From Syntrophaceae bacterium (GTDB lineage Bacteria > Desulfobacterota > Syntrophia > Syntrophales > Smithellaceae), in the NCBI GenBank assembly GCA_018056765.1, contig JAGPFA010000001.1:272370-336369 (forward strand): DNA of 64,000 nt. The letters are read 5' to 3'. The translations under genes and the position numbers were made by a program. Shown here one piece after another: positions 9,150 through 19,285 of this stretch; position 1 is the first letter of the stretch, and each line of letters opens with the position of its first letter. The notes beneath the pieces were generated by a model. It did not search any database, was not told where the DNA came from, and saw only the letters and a program-made list of their open reading frames with translations.

Positions 9150-10853
9150 CTATCCATTTTCCTGGCAGGGGATTTTAAGTTTAAACCCCGATTGCACAAC
9201 ATCCGACTTCAAGTTGTTCATCTTCCTTAATGTTTCCACGGAAACGTCAAAACGTTTCGATATTTGCCATAAAGTATCTCCGGAACGCACCAGATATGTT
9301 CCGGTTTCTTTTCCGCCGGCACAGCAGGATGCTTTTGCCGCGGGGGCGTTCGCAACAGCACCTTGTCTTCTTTGGGCAACTCCTCCTCGTACCGGTATAC
9401 GGATCGTCTGCCCTGCACGAATAACGTTATTTTTTCTCAGTCTGTTGGCGATGCTGATATCTCTGACCGTTACAGAATATTTCCTGGCGATTGTTGATAC
9501 GGTATCTCCGGGACGCACGCGGTAATTTATGAAATTTTTCTGAGCATAACGAACCACGGGCTTGGCGATTTGTGGAATATCGTCATAAACCAGATTGAAT
9601 TTTTCGAGCGACCCTTGCGGGATTCTCATGACATATTCCCTGTCCGGCGTTGTTTTATGCCGCAACTCGGCATTTAAGATATTCATTGTCTCTTCCGATA
9701 TTTCCAGCCTTGAGGCAATGTCGGAAAGCTTCATAATTTTATTGACACTGACCGTCTCGTAACGAAGGGGCTGCTGGAAGGGGCCGTTGAGGTCAAAGCC
9801 ATATTTGGCCGGATCTTTAATGATGTGCAAAGTGGCCAGGAAGCGCGGGACATAACGTGACGTTTCATTGGGCAACTGATAATACAGATCCCAAAACCGG
9901 TCGAAATGGTTGATATGCTGCCTGGCAATAACGCGCAGCACCCTGCCCTCTCCGCAGTTGTATGCGGCAAGCACCGTAAGCCAGTCTCCGAACATGGCAT
10001 GAAGTTCTTTTAAATAGGCAATGGCGGCCTGCGTAGATTTTAAAATATCCATTCTTTCGTCGACCCATTCATCGCGGGTCAATCCGAATTTATAACCGGT
10101 CGAGGGAATAAATTGCCACAGACCAAGAGCTCTGGCGCGAGATAAGGCGACCACTTTAAAGCCGCTTTCCACCAGCGGCAGCCAGAACAATTCTTCCGGC
10201 AGGCCGGCCTTATTCAGTTCGGCCATGATCATTTCTCTGTACTGCCACGAACGCTGGTATGATGCGATAAAAAATTCCCTTTCCGGTCCCTGAAAGGAAC
10301 GGATTTCCTTTTGAACATCTGCATTCAGTAAATGGGGAATTTCACTTGCTGTGCCGTTTACACTGATTGTCTGAGAAGAAGAATATATGGCCAGGAGGCG
10401 GCGGGCAATGAGCAGGCGCAGATCATCTTTTTGCCGTGCTGATTCCGTATCCCCGTTGGTATCAAGCACCAACCGGTAGGCAGCATCCAGTGTTTCAATT
10501 GCTACTTCAATGTCGCCTCTTTTCCAGGATTCGTCAGCCTCCTCAATCATGGCCAGCGCTTTTTCCGTCAGGTCCTGACATTCTTCGTCCGCTTCTTCCT
10601 GGGTTTCCGTGTCGGTATTCTGGCGCGGCTCGGCGACGCTCACCGTGACGCTTTTCTCTTTCGCCAAAGACCCGGCAGATGCCGGAGACTCTTTTACCGG
10701 TTCTTGATTTTGCTTTTCCATAGATACAGCCGGCAGCTGTTGCTTGTGCTCATAAGGGGCCCCCTTCAGCGATTCACCACCTGCACAACCGGCAATAAAA
10801 AACAACACGACAAAGAATTTGACTAAAGTGATAATCGGCGCTTTCGAATACAT
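9150..10853 (-). CDS. mltD: Membrane-bound lytic murein transglycosylase, MltD-like, with two LysM domains
   Basis: A 567-residue lipoprotein that cleaves peptidoglycan glycan strands to give anhydro-muropeptides. The signal ends at a lipobox (FIAGC) near residue 23. A low-complexity Glu-rich linker and helical region follow, then an SLT domain with the catalytic Glu in PLVESGF and the family segments ALGLWQFIP and AAYNCGEG. Two LysM modules close the protein (RVRPGDTVSTIA and LVRSGDTLWQIS). The start is ATG 10853, six bases after GGGAG; a TTG two codons upstream abuts the ribosome site. It sits alone between ybeY (convergent) and prfB. A role in cell-wall remodelling at the outer membrane is expected. 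Confidence 0.93.
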   Translation of the reverse strand: MYSKAPIITLVKFFVVLFFIAGCAGGESLKGAPYEHKQQLPAVSMEKQNQEPVKESPASAGSLAKEKSVTVSVAEPRQNTDTETQEEADEECQDLTEKALAMIEEADESWKRGDIEVAIETLDAAYRLVLDTNGDTESARQKDDLRLLIARRLLAIYSSSQTISVNGTASEIPHLLNADVQKEIRSFQGPEREFFIASYQRSWQYREMIMAELNKAGLPEELFWLPLVESGFKVVALSRARALGLWQFIPSTGYKFGLTRDEWVDERMDILKSTQAAIAYLKELHAMFGDWLTVLAAYNCGEGRVLRVIARQHINHFDRFWDLYYQLPNETSRYVPRFLATLHIIKDPAKYGFDLNGPFQQPLRYETVSVNKIMKLSDIASRLEISEETMNILNAELRHKTTPDREYVMRIPQGSLEKFNLVYDDIPQIAKPVVRYAQKNFINYRVRPGDTVSTIARKYSVTVRDISIANRLRKNNVIRAGQTIRIPVRGGVAQRRQGAVANAPAAKASCCAGGKETGTYLVRSGDTLWQISKRFDVSVETLRKMNNLKSDVVQSGFKLKIPCQENG

Positions 10854-11028
10854 CTTCAACTCCCACTATTTCCGGTAATAATTACTTTCCCTGCAATCAA
10901 CCTGCACAAGCCATCGGCGCACGAGCTTTCTTTGATCTGCTCTTTTCTTTTGGCCGGTTTTTATAACACAGATCACCGTTTTGGCAAAACAAATTTACCT
11001 ATCGGTATTTTGACCATCCGGCTTATCT

Positions 11029-12133
11029 TCACAGCTGTCCGGTGCTCATCAGATAGGCATGAATAAACTCATCTATTTCTCCGTCCAGAACTTTTTGGGC
11101 ATTGCCCGTTTCCAGATTGGTCCGGTGATCCTTCACCATCTTATAGGGGTGGAGTATGTATGAGCGAATCTGGCTGCCCCAGGCAATGTCTTTTTTTTGT
11201 TTATTTTCTTCATCGATTTTTTCGTTTTTCTGCTGAAGCTCTCTTTCATAAAGGCGTGACTTGAGATATTTCATGGCCATGGCTTTGTTCTTGTGCTGAG
11301 ACCTTTCGTTCTGGCATTGAACCACGATGCCGGTCGGTAAGTGAGTGATGCGCACCGCAGAATCTGTTTTATTGACATGCTGGCCGCCTTTTCCGCCGGC
11401 ACGATAGGTGTCTATTCTTAGATCATCCTCATTGATTTCGATTTTGATATCATCATCGGCTTCGGGATAAACGAACACGGAAGCAAAAGAGGTATGCCGC
11501 CTGCCCGCGGCATCAAACGGAGAAATCCTCACCAGGCGGTGTATGCCGCTTTCCGCCTTGGCGTAACCGTATGCGTAGTCGCCCTCCAGAGTGAAGGTGA
11601 CGTTCTTCACTCCCGCCTCATCACCGGCGAGATAGTCGATAATGGATGTTTTAAAATTTCTCTTTTCCGCCCAGCGCAAATACATGCGCATTAGTATTTC
11701 GACCCAGTCCTGAGCTTCCGTGCCCCCTGCGCCGGCATGTATGGCAACGATGGCATTCATCGGATCCTGCTCTTCGGAGAGCATCATCTTCAGCTCATCC
11801 TGTCTTACTTGCGAGGACAGCTCTTCAAGCTCATGCACAAGATCGCTGATGACCTGTTCATCAGCTTCTTCCGCAGCCAGAAGCCATAAATTCTCCGCAT
11901 CTGCTATTTGTCTTTGATACTTTTTCCAGTTGTTGTATGAGTCGGATAATCTCGTCTGCTGTTGCAGTACAAGACGCGCATTTTCCGGATTGTCCCAGAA
12001 GTCGTTCCTCGTGGACAATGCCTCTAGGTCTTTTATTTTTAATTCAAGCTCACCAACGTCAAAGGCATTCCCCAAGATGATGAATTCTTTTTTTCAGATC
12101 GCTGATATTATCCTCAATGTTTTCGGCGAACAT
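11029..12133 (-). CDS. prfB: Peptide chain release factor 2, with programmed +1 frameshift
   Basis: RF2 terminates translation at UGA and UAA. The gene is in two frames. The first 24 codons run from ATG 12133 (GGAGG upstream) to CTT, followed by an in-frame TGA at 12061-12059. Slipping one base at CTT-TGA-C continues into the main frame at 12060 and gives 367 residues, the normal length. A GGGG run sits 5 bases before the slippery CTT. The main part has the SPF codon-recognition motif (RISPFDAAG) and the GGQ catalytic motif (GGKGGQHVN). The slip is the classic RF2 autoregulation: low RF2 means slow reading of UGA and more frameshift. The 5' end overlaps the lnt 3' end by 20 bases. Confidence 0.95.
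12062..12076 (-). promoter_or_regulatory. prfB frameshift stimulator and slippery site
   Basis: On the minus strand the order is GGGG, five bases, then CTT followed at once by TGA C. The G-run acts as an internal Shine-Dalgarno-like element in known RF2 genes. Here it is 5 bases from CTT rather than the 3 bases of E. coli, and shorter, so the slip may be less efficient. Confidence 0.8.
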
Positions 12134-13682
12134 GTTTTATCCTCCAGATCAGATTTAAAACAAAAAACAATGCCACGGCTATAAAGCTCAGCCAGACCGG
12201 CCATTCACCGTATCGTGCGTAAAAAGACGGCATATCAATATAGCTGATTTTACCATGAATTACGTCTTTTTTGAATATATCTGTGTGGCCGATAATTTTT
12301 CCGCAGGGATCAATAATCGCAGTGACACCTGTATTTGCGGCGCGCACAAGATAGAGTCTTGTCTCCACCGCTCGGAAAGTTGCCATGGAAAGATGCTGAT
12401 AGGGTGCAGATGTTTTACCGAACCAGGCGTCATTGGTAATGTTGACCAACAGTGCTGCGCCATTGTTTTTGTATGCCCGACCCGCCTGTGCCAGAATACC
12501 TTCATAGCAGATGAGCACCCCAATTTTTTCCTTGCCCATTTCCAACGGATAATACCCGGATCCCCGGCCGAAATCACCGATCCCCGCCGCAAGAGAACTG
12601 ATAAAAGGAAAGACGTTCCGAAGCGGAACATATTCGCCGTATGGCACAAGATGAACCTTATCGTATCTTCCCCGAATTGAACCGTCCGGCGACAGCAAAT
12701 AGGCGCTGTTGAAATAATCTTTTCGTTTTTGGGGATTGTAACTCACCGCACCCAGTACAAGCCATTTGCCGGCCGCGGCAGCGACTCTCTGCACGCGCCG
12801 CCTCATGATACTTTCCATCTCGAAGTTAAATGGCACTGCCGTTTCCGGCCAGATGATCAACCCTTCTTCACCGGGATCCCCCTTAAGTGACAAAGCTTCA
12901 TAAATGTCAATTGTCTCTTGTTGATAATTCGGACTCCATTTTACAGACTGATCGATATTCCCCTGTACCAGCGAAACATTAACCTGCGTCGTGTTTTTGA
13001 TTGCCTCCTTCACCTGCCCGACACGGACAAAACCATACACATATACTGCCGCCACGATTAAACAAACACAGGCGGCCAGGACAATTGATCTTTTCGATCT
13101 CTCGCCCAGCAGACGAAAAATTGACACATTGAACAAAACGATCAAAAAAGACAGGCCGGCGACGCCTGTAATATCGGAAAGCTGAATTAAGTAAAAATTA
13201 TTGAATTGCGAGTAGCCGAGGTTTTCCCAGGGGAAACCGGTAATGACCGTTGATTTAAGGTGTTCCGTTGCCAGCCATAAAAAAGGTGCCGAAATAAAAA
13301 CAGGGATTTTGTCTCGTAAAAAAACAATTCCGGCCGCGAACATCCCAAGGTAAACACTCAGATAGGCAACCAGAAGAAGCATGCAGGCAATGCCCAGATA
13401 AACGGGCATTCTTCCGTAATTAACGACGACATAGACAATCCAGTACAAGGTTCCCACATAGGCAACGCATCCTGTTAGCCAGCCCAGAAAAAAAGCATTT
13501 TTCACCGTGGAGGCATCGCGTAAAGCGGCAAACAGAGGTAGCAACGCAACCCATGCGATGATGCCCAAGCCAAATTTCGGGAATGATAAAAACAGCAAAA
13601 CGCCGCTGATAAGCGACATAAAGATGGCTTTGCTTGCTGAGCTTGCCGGACTTGGGCTATCGGACCGTATCGTTTTTTTCAT
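12114..13682 (-). CDS. lnt: Apolipoprotein N-acyltransferase
   Basis: A 522-residue inner-membrane enzyme that adds the third acyl chain to the N-terminal cysteine of lipoproteins. It has six or more hydrophobic segments in the first 220 residues, then a nitrilase-like domain. The catalytic triad reads as Glu in WPETAVPF, Lys in YDKVHLVPYGEY and Cys in LICYEG. A final membrane helix ends the protein. Length is normal. Its first 26 bases overlap corC, and its last 20 overlap prfB, so the three genes are probably one transcript. The presence of Lnt fits the several predicted lipoproteins in this window. Confidence 0.95.
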   Translation of the reverse strand: MKKTIRSDSPSPASSASKAIFMSLISGVLLFLSFPKFGLGIIAWVALLPLFAALRDASTVKNAFFLGWLTGCVAYVGTLYWIVYVVVNYGRMPVYLGIACMLLLVAYLSVYLGMFAAGIVFLRDKIPVFISAPFLWLATEHLKSTVITGFPWENLGYSQFNNFYLIQLSDITGVAGLSFLIVLFNVSIFRLLGERSKRSIVLAACVCLIVAAVYVYGFVRVGQVKEAIKNTTQVNVSLVQGNIDQSVKWSPNYQQETIDIYEALSLKGDPGEEGLIIWPETAVPFNFEMESIMRRRVQRVAAAAGKWLVLGAVSYNPQKRKDYFNSAYLLSPDGSIRGRYDKVHLVPYGEYVPLRNVFPFISSLAAGIGDFGRGSGYYPLEMGKEKIGVLICYEGILAQAGRAYKNNGAALLVNITNDAWFGKTSAPYQHLSMATFRAVETRLYLVRAANTGVTAIIDPCGKIIGHTDIFKKDVIHGKISYIDMPSFYARYGEWPVWLSFIAVALFFVLNLIWRIKHVRRKH

Positions 13683-14493
13683 TTTTATTTATTTTTAATT
13701 TCACTTTTTTAATACTGCGCTCATCTGCTTTGATGATGTTGATTTCCATACCGCCGATTTCAAAGTTTTCGCCCTGATGGGGAATTCTTTTAATGGCATT
13801 GAGAATCAGTCCTCCAATCGTTTCATAGCGTCCCTTTTCCAGACCTATACCAAGGCGTTCTTCAATTTCGTCAATCGGTGCGCGTCCGTCCGCGATTATG
13901 GACCCGTCTGTCATCCTGACGATCCCTTCTTCTGAGGAGCTTCCCTGTTTGTCATCATGGAGGTCTCCGACGATGGTCTCCAGCAAATCCTCAAGCGTGA
14001 CCAGGCCGGAAGTGCCGCCGTATTCATCGATGACCACTGCCATGCGTCTGCGGTTTGTTTTAAATTCATACAGAAGCATATGGGCATTTTTTGTTTCCGG
14101 TATGTAATATGGCCTGGTCAGGTTAGCTGCTATATCGGCGACGGTGATACTCCGCGGCGCTATTTTAAGCAGATCCTTGACATTGAGTATGCCGATGATA
14201 TTGTCCACTGTCTTGCGGCACACCGGCAGACGCGTATAGCCGCCCGTTACAATATCCTTGTGTATTTCTTCAAGGGGATCTTCTATGTTTACTGAGACGA
14301 TATCCGTGCGGGGGATCATGATTTCGCGAACCAGCATTGAAGAAAAATCGAGAATATTTTCGATCATTTCATACGATGCATCATCCCATGCGCCCAGCTT
14401 TCGTCCCTTTTCCAGGATTGCCATGATTTCCCGTCGGGCGGATACGGCACTGCCGCCTGAAAATATTTTGTTTATTCTGTCAATTAGACCCAT
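13657..14493 (-). CDS. corC: CorC/HlyC-type CBS-domain protein
   Basis: A 278-residue cytoplasmic protein with two CBS domains (about 65-185; VREIMIPRTDIV and IIGILNVKDLL are typical) and a C-terminal CorC/HlyC transporter-associated domain (IADGRAPIDEIEERLG onward). No membrane domain is present, as in E. coli YbeX/CorC. That family is tied to Mg/Co efflux and to ribosome-related phenotypes. The link corC-lnt matches the E. coli ybeZ-ybeY-ybeX-lnt order, but here the phoH/ybeY half lies on the other strand 5 kb away. Confidence 0.9.
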   Translation of the reverse strand: MGLIDRINKIFSGGSAVSARREIMAILEKGRKLGAWDDASYEMIENILDFSSMLVREIMIPRTDIVSVNIEDPLEEIHKDIVTGGYTRLPVCRKTVDNIIGILNVKDLLKIAPRSITVADIAANLTRPYYIPETKNAHMLLYEFKTNRRRMAVVIDEYGGTSGLVTLEDLLETIVGDLHDDKQGSSSEEGIVRMTDGSIIADGRAPIDEIEERLGIGLEKGRYETIGGLILNAIKRIPHQGENFEIGGMEINIIKADERSIKKVKLKINKNEKNDTVR

Positions 14494-14670
14494 TTGTCGT
14501 CAGTTTCAGGTTGCTTTTGCTTGTCTGGCCGTAAGCATTGATGGATTGATCCTTTACCGAGTGATCCTTTGACGATCTGCAAGAAAATGCCCTGAAATCT
14601 CGCCCGCTGTTTCGTCGGTTTTTCCCCGTTGTGGATACTTTGCGCTTCTTTTTCAGATCAGCTAAAAGCC

Positions 14671-14704
14671 AAAAAAGGGGAGCCGCCCGAGGCTGACTCC
14701 CCTT
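14671..14704 (-). terminator. Intrinsic terminator after tRNA-Val/tRNA-Asp
   Basis: On the minus strand AAGGGGAG (with AGCC inside) pairs with CTCCCCTT and is followed by a T6 run. It lies just 3' of tRNA-Asp and should end the two-tRNA transcript before corC. Confidence 0.85.
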
Positions 14705-14711
14705 GATTTCC

Positions 14712-14788
14712 TGGCGGGGCCGATGGGACTTGAACCCACGCCCTCCGGCGTGACAGGCCGGCGTTATAACCAACTTAACTACGACCCC
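14712..14788 (-). tRNA. tRNA-Asp (GTC)
   Basis: A 77-base cloverleaf on the minus strand. The acceptor arms GGGGTCG and CGGCCCC pair, the discriminator is G and CCA is encoded. The anticodon arm reads CCTGTCACG, giving GTC for Asp. It is the second gene of a two-tRNA unit with tRNA-Val and is followed by a strong terminator. Confidence 0.97.
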
Positions 14789-14823
14789 GAAAATCATTAT
14801 ATTACTTATATGTTGTCTTTTTC

Positions 14824-14899
14824 TGGTAGGCGGGACAGGGCTCGAACCTGTGACATCCACGGTGTAAGCGTGGCGCTCTTCCAGCTGAGCTACCCGCCC
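14824..14899 (-). tRNA. tRNA-Val (TAC)
   Basis: A 76-base cloverleaf on the minus strand. The acceptor GGGCGGG pairs with CCCGCCT (one G-U end pair), the discriminator is A and CCA is encoded. The anticodon loop CTTACAC gives TAC for Val. A promoter-like TTGACA/TAGAAG pair sits just upstream, and tRNA-Asp follows after 35 bases. Confidence 0.97.
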
Positions 14900-14923
14900 G
14901 CATGCTCAAAAAAAGCTGCAAGG

Positions 14924-14952
14924 CTTCTAGCAACAATAATATTTCTTGTCAA
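14924..14952 (-). promoter_or_regulatory. Sigma-70-type promoter for tRNA-Val/tRNA-Asp
   Basis: TTGACA at 14952-14947, a 17-base spacer, then TAGAAG at 14929-14924 on the minus strand. The predicted start is about 15-20 bases before tRNA-Val. It lies between the lon stop and the tRNA. Confidence 0.6.
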
Positions 14953-14975
14953 GTTGTAATCTTCAAAAACCTCCT

Positions 14976-17384
14976 TTAATTTAGAGGCGCAGCGCTCGCC
15001 TGCATTTCACCGGCCAGCAGATTGCCAAAGGTATCCTCGTCTTTGACAAAGGCGATATCCAGCACTTCATCTATGTGTTCAACAAAAACGATTTTCAGGG
15101 CTTTTTTTACGTTTTGCGGCACTTCGGCCAGATCCTTTTCGTTGTCTTTAGGAATTACAACCGTTTTTAAATTACCACGATGAGCCGCCAGGATTTTTTC
15201 CTTCAGTCCGCCGATGGGCAAAACCCTTCCTCTGAGCGTAATTTCTCCGGTCATGGCCAGATCGGCACGTACTTTTTTCTTCATCAGCACCGACGCGATC
15301 GAGGTCGCCATCGCGATGCCGGCTGAAGGTCCGTCTTTGGGGATCGCCCCTTCCGGCACGTGAATGTGTATATCGATTTTCTTGTAGAAGTTTTTTGCCA
15401 GGCCGAAACGTTCGGCCCGCGCCCTGATATAAGTCAGTGCCGCCTGCACGGATTCCTGCATAACATCGCCCAACTTTCCGGTCATCACCATCCGGCCTGT
15501 ACCTTCCATAACGGATGCTTCAATGGCCAGAAGCTCACCGCCGATTTCCGTCCAGGCCAGCCCTGTTGTCAGGCCAATCTGGTTTTTCTCTTCCGTTTCG
15601 CCGTGGCGGAACTTCGGCACGCCTAAATATTTAGGGATGCCTTTGGAGGTGACGATGACTTTTTTGGTCAGCCCGTCACTGACAATTTCCCTGGCGACTT
15701 TACGACAAACGGAGGCGATTTCCCGCTCCAGATTACGAACGCCGGCTTCTCTTGTGTACTGACGGATAATACGCAGAAGCGCCCCGTTGGTGAACTCAAT
15801 ATTTTCCGCGTTAAGGCCGTTTGCCTCCATTTCTTTCTTCACAAGAAATTTCCTGGCGATCTGCATTTTTTCCTGCTCCGTGTAGCCGGCAATACGGATC
15901 ACTTCCATCCTGTCCTGAAGGGGTGCGGGTATGGTCTGCAAAACATTGGCCGTTGTGATAAACATAATATCCGACAAATCGTAATCAACATCGAGATAGT
16001 TGTCGTTAAAGGCGACATTCTGCTCAGGATCCAGTACTTCCAGAAGCGCGGACGAGGGATCGCCGCGGAAATCGGAGCTCAATTTATCCACTTCATCGAG
16101 GCAAAAGACGGGATTTTTTGATCCTGCTTTTTTTAACGACTGGATTATTTTGCCGGGCATCGCACCAATATAAGTCCGGCGATGACCGCGAATTTCAGCC
16201 TCGTCGCGTACTCCTCCCAGGGAAATGCGCACAAACTTACGATTTGTGGCTCTGGCCACCGATCTGGCAATGGATGTTTTGCCGACGCCGGGCGGCCCCA
16301 CCAGGCATAAAATCGGCCCTTTGTTCTTTTTAACAAGCGCCTGAACGGCCAGGTACTCAATGATGCGCTCTTTGACTTTTTTCAGCCCGTAATGATCTTC
16401 GTCAAGGATATTTTCTGATTCTTTCAAAGTGTAGTGATTTTCCGTCGCTTCCGACCAGGGCATGCCCAGAAGCCAGTCGATATAGTTACGGACAACCGTA
16501 GCCTCCGCCGACATCGGCGACATCATCTGTAGTTTTTTTATTTCCTGGCGGACTTTCTTATGAGCCTCCTCGGAGAGTTTCTTTTGTTTGAGGCGTTTTT
16601 CCAGTTCGGCTATTTCATTTTTAAAATCATCCTTTTCGCCCATTTCTTTTTGAATGGCGCGCATCTGCTCATTGAGATAATAGTCCTTCTGGGTTTTTTC
16701 CATCTGCTTTTTAACACGTCGCTTGATTTTTTCCTCAACCTGAAGAATCTCTATCTCAGAGAGCATCAGCGAATAGATCGCTTCGAGCCGTTCACCAATG
16801 TTGTAGATCTCAATAATCTTCTGCTTGTCTTCGAGCTTCACATTCAAATGGGTGACAACAACGTCGGCAAGCTTTGAGGGATCATCAATGGCGACAATTG
16901 TTCCCATCATTTCCACATGGACTTTCTTACTGAGTTTCAGATAAAGTTCGAAAGATTCTTTGATGCTGCGCATTAAAGCCTCTTTGCGCACATCGGTCGG
17001 ATCGTCGTCGATATCTTCGATCTCTTCCGCCTTCACCAGAAAGTAATCGTCGTTTCTCAGATATTCCCTGATAACACCGCGGGATTTTCCTTCCACCAGC
17101 ACCTTTACCGTCCCGTCGGGCAGGCGCAAAAGCTGGATAATCATGCCGATGGTCCCGACACGATAAATGTCCTCTTCGGCCGGATCGTCTTTTTTCGCGT
17201 TTTTCTGTGCCACCATGAAGATGCCTTTTTCATGCTTCATGGCGGATTCCAATGCGGCGATTGATTTTTCACGGCCGACAAACAAAGGCACGATCATATG
17301 TGGGAATACAACCACATCCCTCAGGGGTAAAAGAGGAATGATGTTTGTTTTGCTCTGATTGTCTTCGTAATATTCTTCGCTCAT
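14976..17384 (-). CDS. lon: ATP-dependent protease Lon
   Basis: An 802-residue AAA+ serine protease that degrades misfolded and regulatory proteins in the cytoplasm. The N-terminal LON substrate domain (about 1-205) is followed by a coiled region, the AAA+ module with Walker [10 protein letters not shown] and Walker [10 protein letters not shown], and the protease domain with the Ser-Lys dyad (Ser in DGPSAG, Lys in GGLKEKIL). Length is normal. It starts 22 bases after clpX on the same strand and is the last gene of the tig-clpP-clpX-lon order. No strong terminator is seen before the tRNA promoter. Confidence 0.97.
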   Translation of the reverse strand: MSEEYYEDNQSKTNIIPLLPLRDVVVFPHMIVPLFVGREKSIAALESAMKHEKGIFMVAQKNAKKDDPAEEDIYRVGTIGMIIQLLRLPDGTVKVLVEGKSRGVIREYLRNDDYFLVKAEEIEDIDDDPTDVRKEALMRSIKESFELYLKLSKKVHVEMMGTIVAIDDPSKLADVVVTHLNVKLEDKQKIIEIYNIGERLEAIYSLMLSEIEILQVEEKIKRRVKKQMEKTQKDYYLNEQMRAIQKEMGEKDDFKNEIAELEKRLKQKKLSEEAHKKVRQEIKKLQMMSPMSAEATVVRNYIDWLLGMPWSEATENHYTLKESENILDEDHYGLKKVKERIIEYLAVQALVKKNKGPILCLVGPPGVGKTSIARSVARATNRKFVRISLGGVRDEAEIRGHRRTYIGAMPGKIIQSLKKAGSKNPVFCLDEVDKLSSDFRGDPSSALLEVLDPEQNVAFNDNYLDVDYDLSDIMFITTANVLQTIPAPLQDRMEVIRIAGYTEQEKMQIARKFLVKKEMEANGLNAENIEFTNGALLRIIRQYTREAGVRNLEREIASVCRKVAREIVSDGLTKKVIVTSKGIPKYLGVPKFRHGETEEKNQIGLTTGLAWTEIGGELLAIEASVMEGTGRMVMTGKLGDVMQESVQAALTYIRARAERFGLAKNFYKKIDIHIHVPEGAIPKDGPSAGIAMATSIASVLMKKKVRADLAMTGEITLRGRVLPIGGLKEKILAAHRGNLKTVVIPKDNEKDLAEVPQNVKKALKIVFVEHIDEVLDIAFVKDEDTFGNLLAGEMQASAAPLN

Positions 17385-17406
17385 TAAACCTTCCTGCTAC
17401 TTTTAG

Positions 17407-18669
17407 TTATGATGCGGACGCGCTTTTCGTGTCGTAGATTAAAATTGGTTTTTCCTTGTTCAAAACAACTTCCTCGCTGATTACACATTCCTTGATTCCC
17501 CGTTGCGAAGGTATGTCATACATAACCTCGAGCATAGTGTTTTCCAAAATAGATCTCAGGCCTCGCGCGCCGGACTTGCGTTCGAGGGACTGTTTGGCAA
17601 CACATCTTATCGCACCGTCGGTGAACTTGAGCTTTACATTTTCGAGCTCGAATAATTTTTTATACTGCTTGATGATCGAGTCTTTCGGCTCCATCAAAAT
17701 ACGCACCAGAGCGTCCTCGTCGAGGTCATCGAGCGTGGAAATGACATGCAGACGCCCGATAAATTCCGGAATAAGACCGAATTTCAGCAGGTCTTCCGAA
17801 CGAACCTCTGCCAGAAGCTCGCCGATTCTTCTTTCTTTCTTGCTTTTAATTTCCGCGCCAAACCCCATTGTATTCAGGCCGATTCTCCGGGAAATGATAT
17901 TTTCCAGATCATTGAAAGCCCCTCCACATATGAAGAGTATATTTGTTGTATCGACCTGAATAAATTCCTGCTGCGGGTGCTTGCGGCCGCCCTTGGGAGG
18001 AATATTGGCCATTGTCCCTTCCATAATTTTCAGCAAGGCCTGCTGGACCCCCTCCCCGGAAACATCTCTTGTAATGGAGGGATTCCCTGATTTTTTCGCG
18101 ATCTTGTCTATTTCGTCGATATAAACGATGCCCTTCGAGGCACGCACCACGTCGTAATCGGCGTTTTGCAGAAGACTTAAGATTATATTTTCAACATCCT
18201 CCCCGACGTACCCGGCCTCTGTCAAGGTTGTTGCATCGGCTATCGTGAAGGGAACATTGAGGAATTTGGCCAGAGTTTTCGCCAGAAGTGTTTTTCCGGA
18301 ACCGGTCGGTCCGATGAGCAAAACGTTACTTTTTTGGATTTCAACGCCGTCGTCGTTGCTGACATTGGAAAACAGCCTTTTATAATGGTTATAAACCGCG
18401 ACCGACAGTATTTTTTTGGTTTTTTCCTGCCCGATCACATAGGAATCAAGAAATTTTTTGATTTCCTGTGGTTCGGGCAATACATTTTTGGGACTTTTCT
18501 GGACTGTTTTTTCTTCGTCCTCGACAATGCAGCGACATAAATCGATGCACTCATCGCAGATATAAGCCGTCGGTCCGGCAACTAACTTACGGACTTCACT
18601 TTGCATTTTACCGCAAAAAGAACAAAAAAGCATTCCCTGCCCCCGATTGTCTTTGCTTTTTTTTATCAC
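17407..18669 (-). CDS. clpX: ATP-dependent Clp protease ATP-binding subunit ClpX
   Basis: A 420-residue AAA+ unfoldase that feeds substrates to ClpP. The N-terminal C4 zinc-binding domain is clear (CSFC then CDEC). Walker A is GPTGSGKT and Walker B is IVYIDEIDK. The ClpP-docking loop appears as MGFGA. The start is GTG 18669 with AGGAGAG six bases upstream. It lies 13 bases after clpP, in the usual clpP-clpX order. Confidence 0.97.
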   Translation of the reverse strand: MIKKSKDNRGQGMLFCSFCGKMQSEVRKLVAGPTAYICDECIDLCRCIVEDEEKTVQKSPKNVLPEPQEIKKFLDSYVIGQEKTKKILSVAVYNHYKRLFSNVSNDDGVEIQKSNVLLIGPTGSGKTLLAKTLAKFLNVPFTIADATTLTEAGYVGEDVENIILSLLQNADYDVVRASKGIVYIDEIDKIAKKSGNPSITRDVSGEGVQQALLKIMEGTMANIPPKGGRKHPQQEFIQVDTTNILFICGGAFNDLENIISRRIGLNTMGFGAEIKSKKERRIGELLAEVRSEDLLKFGLIPEFIGRLHVISTLDDLDEDALVRILMEPKDSIIKQYKKLFELENVKLKFTDGAIRCVAKQSLERKSGARGLRSILENTMLEVMYDIPSQRGIKECVISEEVVLNKEKPILIYDTKSASAS

Positions 18670-18682
18670 TTAATACTCTCCT

Positions 18683-19285
18683 TTATTTGTTGCCTGACGG
18701 CACACCCTTTCTTATTACAATCTCGTCAATTAAACCATATTCTTTAGCCTGATGGCTCGTCATAAAGTAATCACGTTCTGTGTCATTCATTATTTTTTCC
18801 AGCTGCTGACCGGTCAAATCGGATAAAATCTTATTTAATTCATCCTTCAACCTTAAAATTTCTTTCGCCTGGATATCTATATCCGTTGCCTGCCCCTGAA
18901 AACCTCCCAAAGGCTGGTGAATGAGAATTCTGGAATGAGGCAGAGCGAATCTTTTACCCTTTTCCCCGGCAGCGAGCAAAATGGCCGCCATACTTGCCGC
19001 CTGTCCCATGCAAACGGTGGAGATAGAGGGTTTTATGTATCTCATTGTATCGTAGATCGCCATACCTGAGCTTACATGCCCGCCCGGAGAATTGAGATAA
19101 AAGAAAATTTCCTTATCCGGATCCTCCGCCTCCAGGTACAACATCTGGGCGACCACCAAATTTGCGACGCTGTCGTCGATAGGGGTTCCTAAAAAGATAA
19201 TCCTGTCCTTCAAGAGACGGGAGTAGATATCAAAAGCCCTTTCTCCGCGTCCGTCCTGTTCAACCACCATTGGAATGAGATTCAC
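18683..19285 (-). CDS. clpP: ATP-dependent Clp protease proteolytic subunit ClpP
   Basis: A 200-residue serine peptidase that forms the 14-subunit chamber. The catalytic residues can be read: Ser in GQAASMA, His in ILIHQPLGG, and Asp in the following IMNDTERD helix region. The start is GTG 19285, overlapping the trigger-factor TGA, with a purine-rich site upstream. It partners with ClpX next door. Confidence 0.97.
   Translation of the reverse strand: MNLIPMVVEQDGRGERAFDIYSRLLKDRIIFLGTPIDDSVANLVVAQMLYLEAEDPDKEIFFYLNSPGGHVSSGMAIYDTMRYIKPSISTVCMGQAASMAAILLAAGEKGKRFALPHSRILIHQPLGGFQGQATDIDIQAKEILRLKDELNKILSDLTGQQLEKIMNDTERDYFMTSHQAKEYGLIDEIVIRKGVPSGNK

Noticed and set aside
14480-14860. Open frames across tRNA-Asp, tRNA-Val and the terminator
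   Set aside because: They translate tRNA genes and a hairpin. No codon or family evidence for protein.
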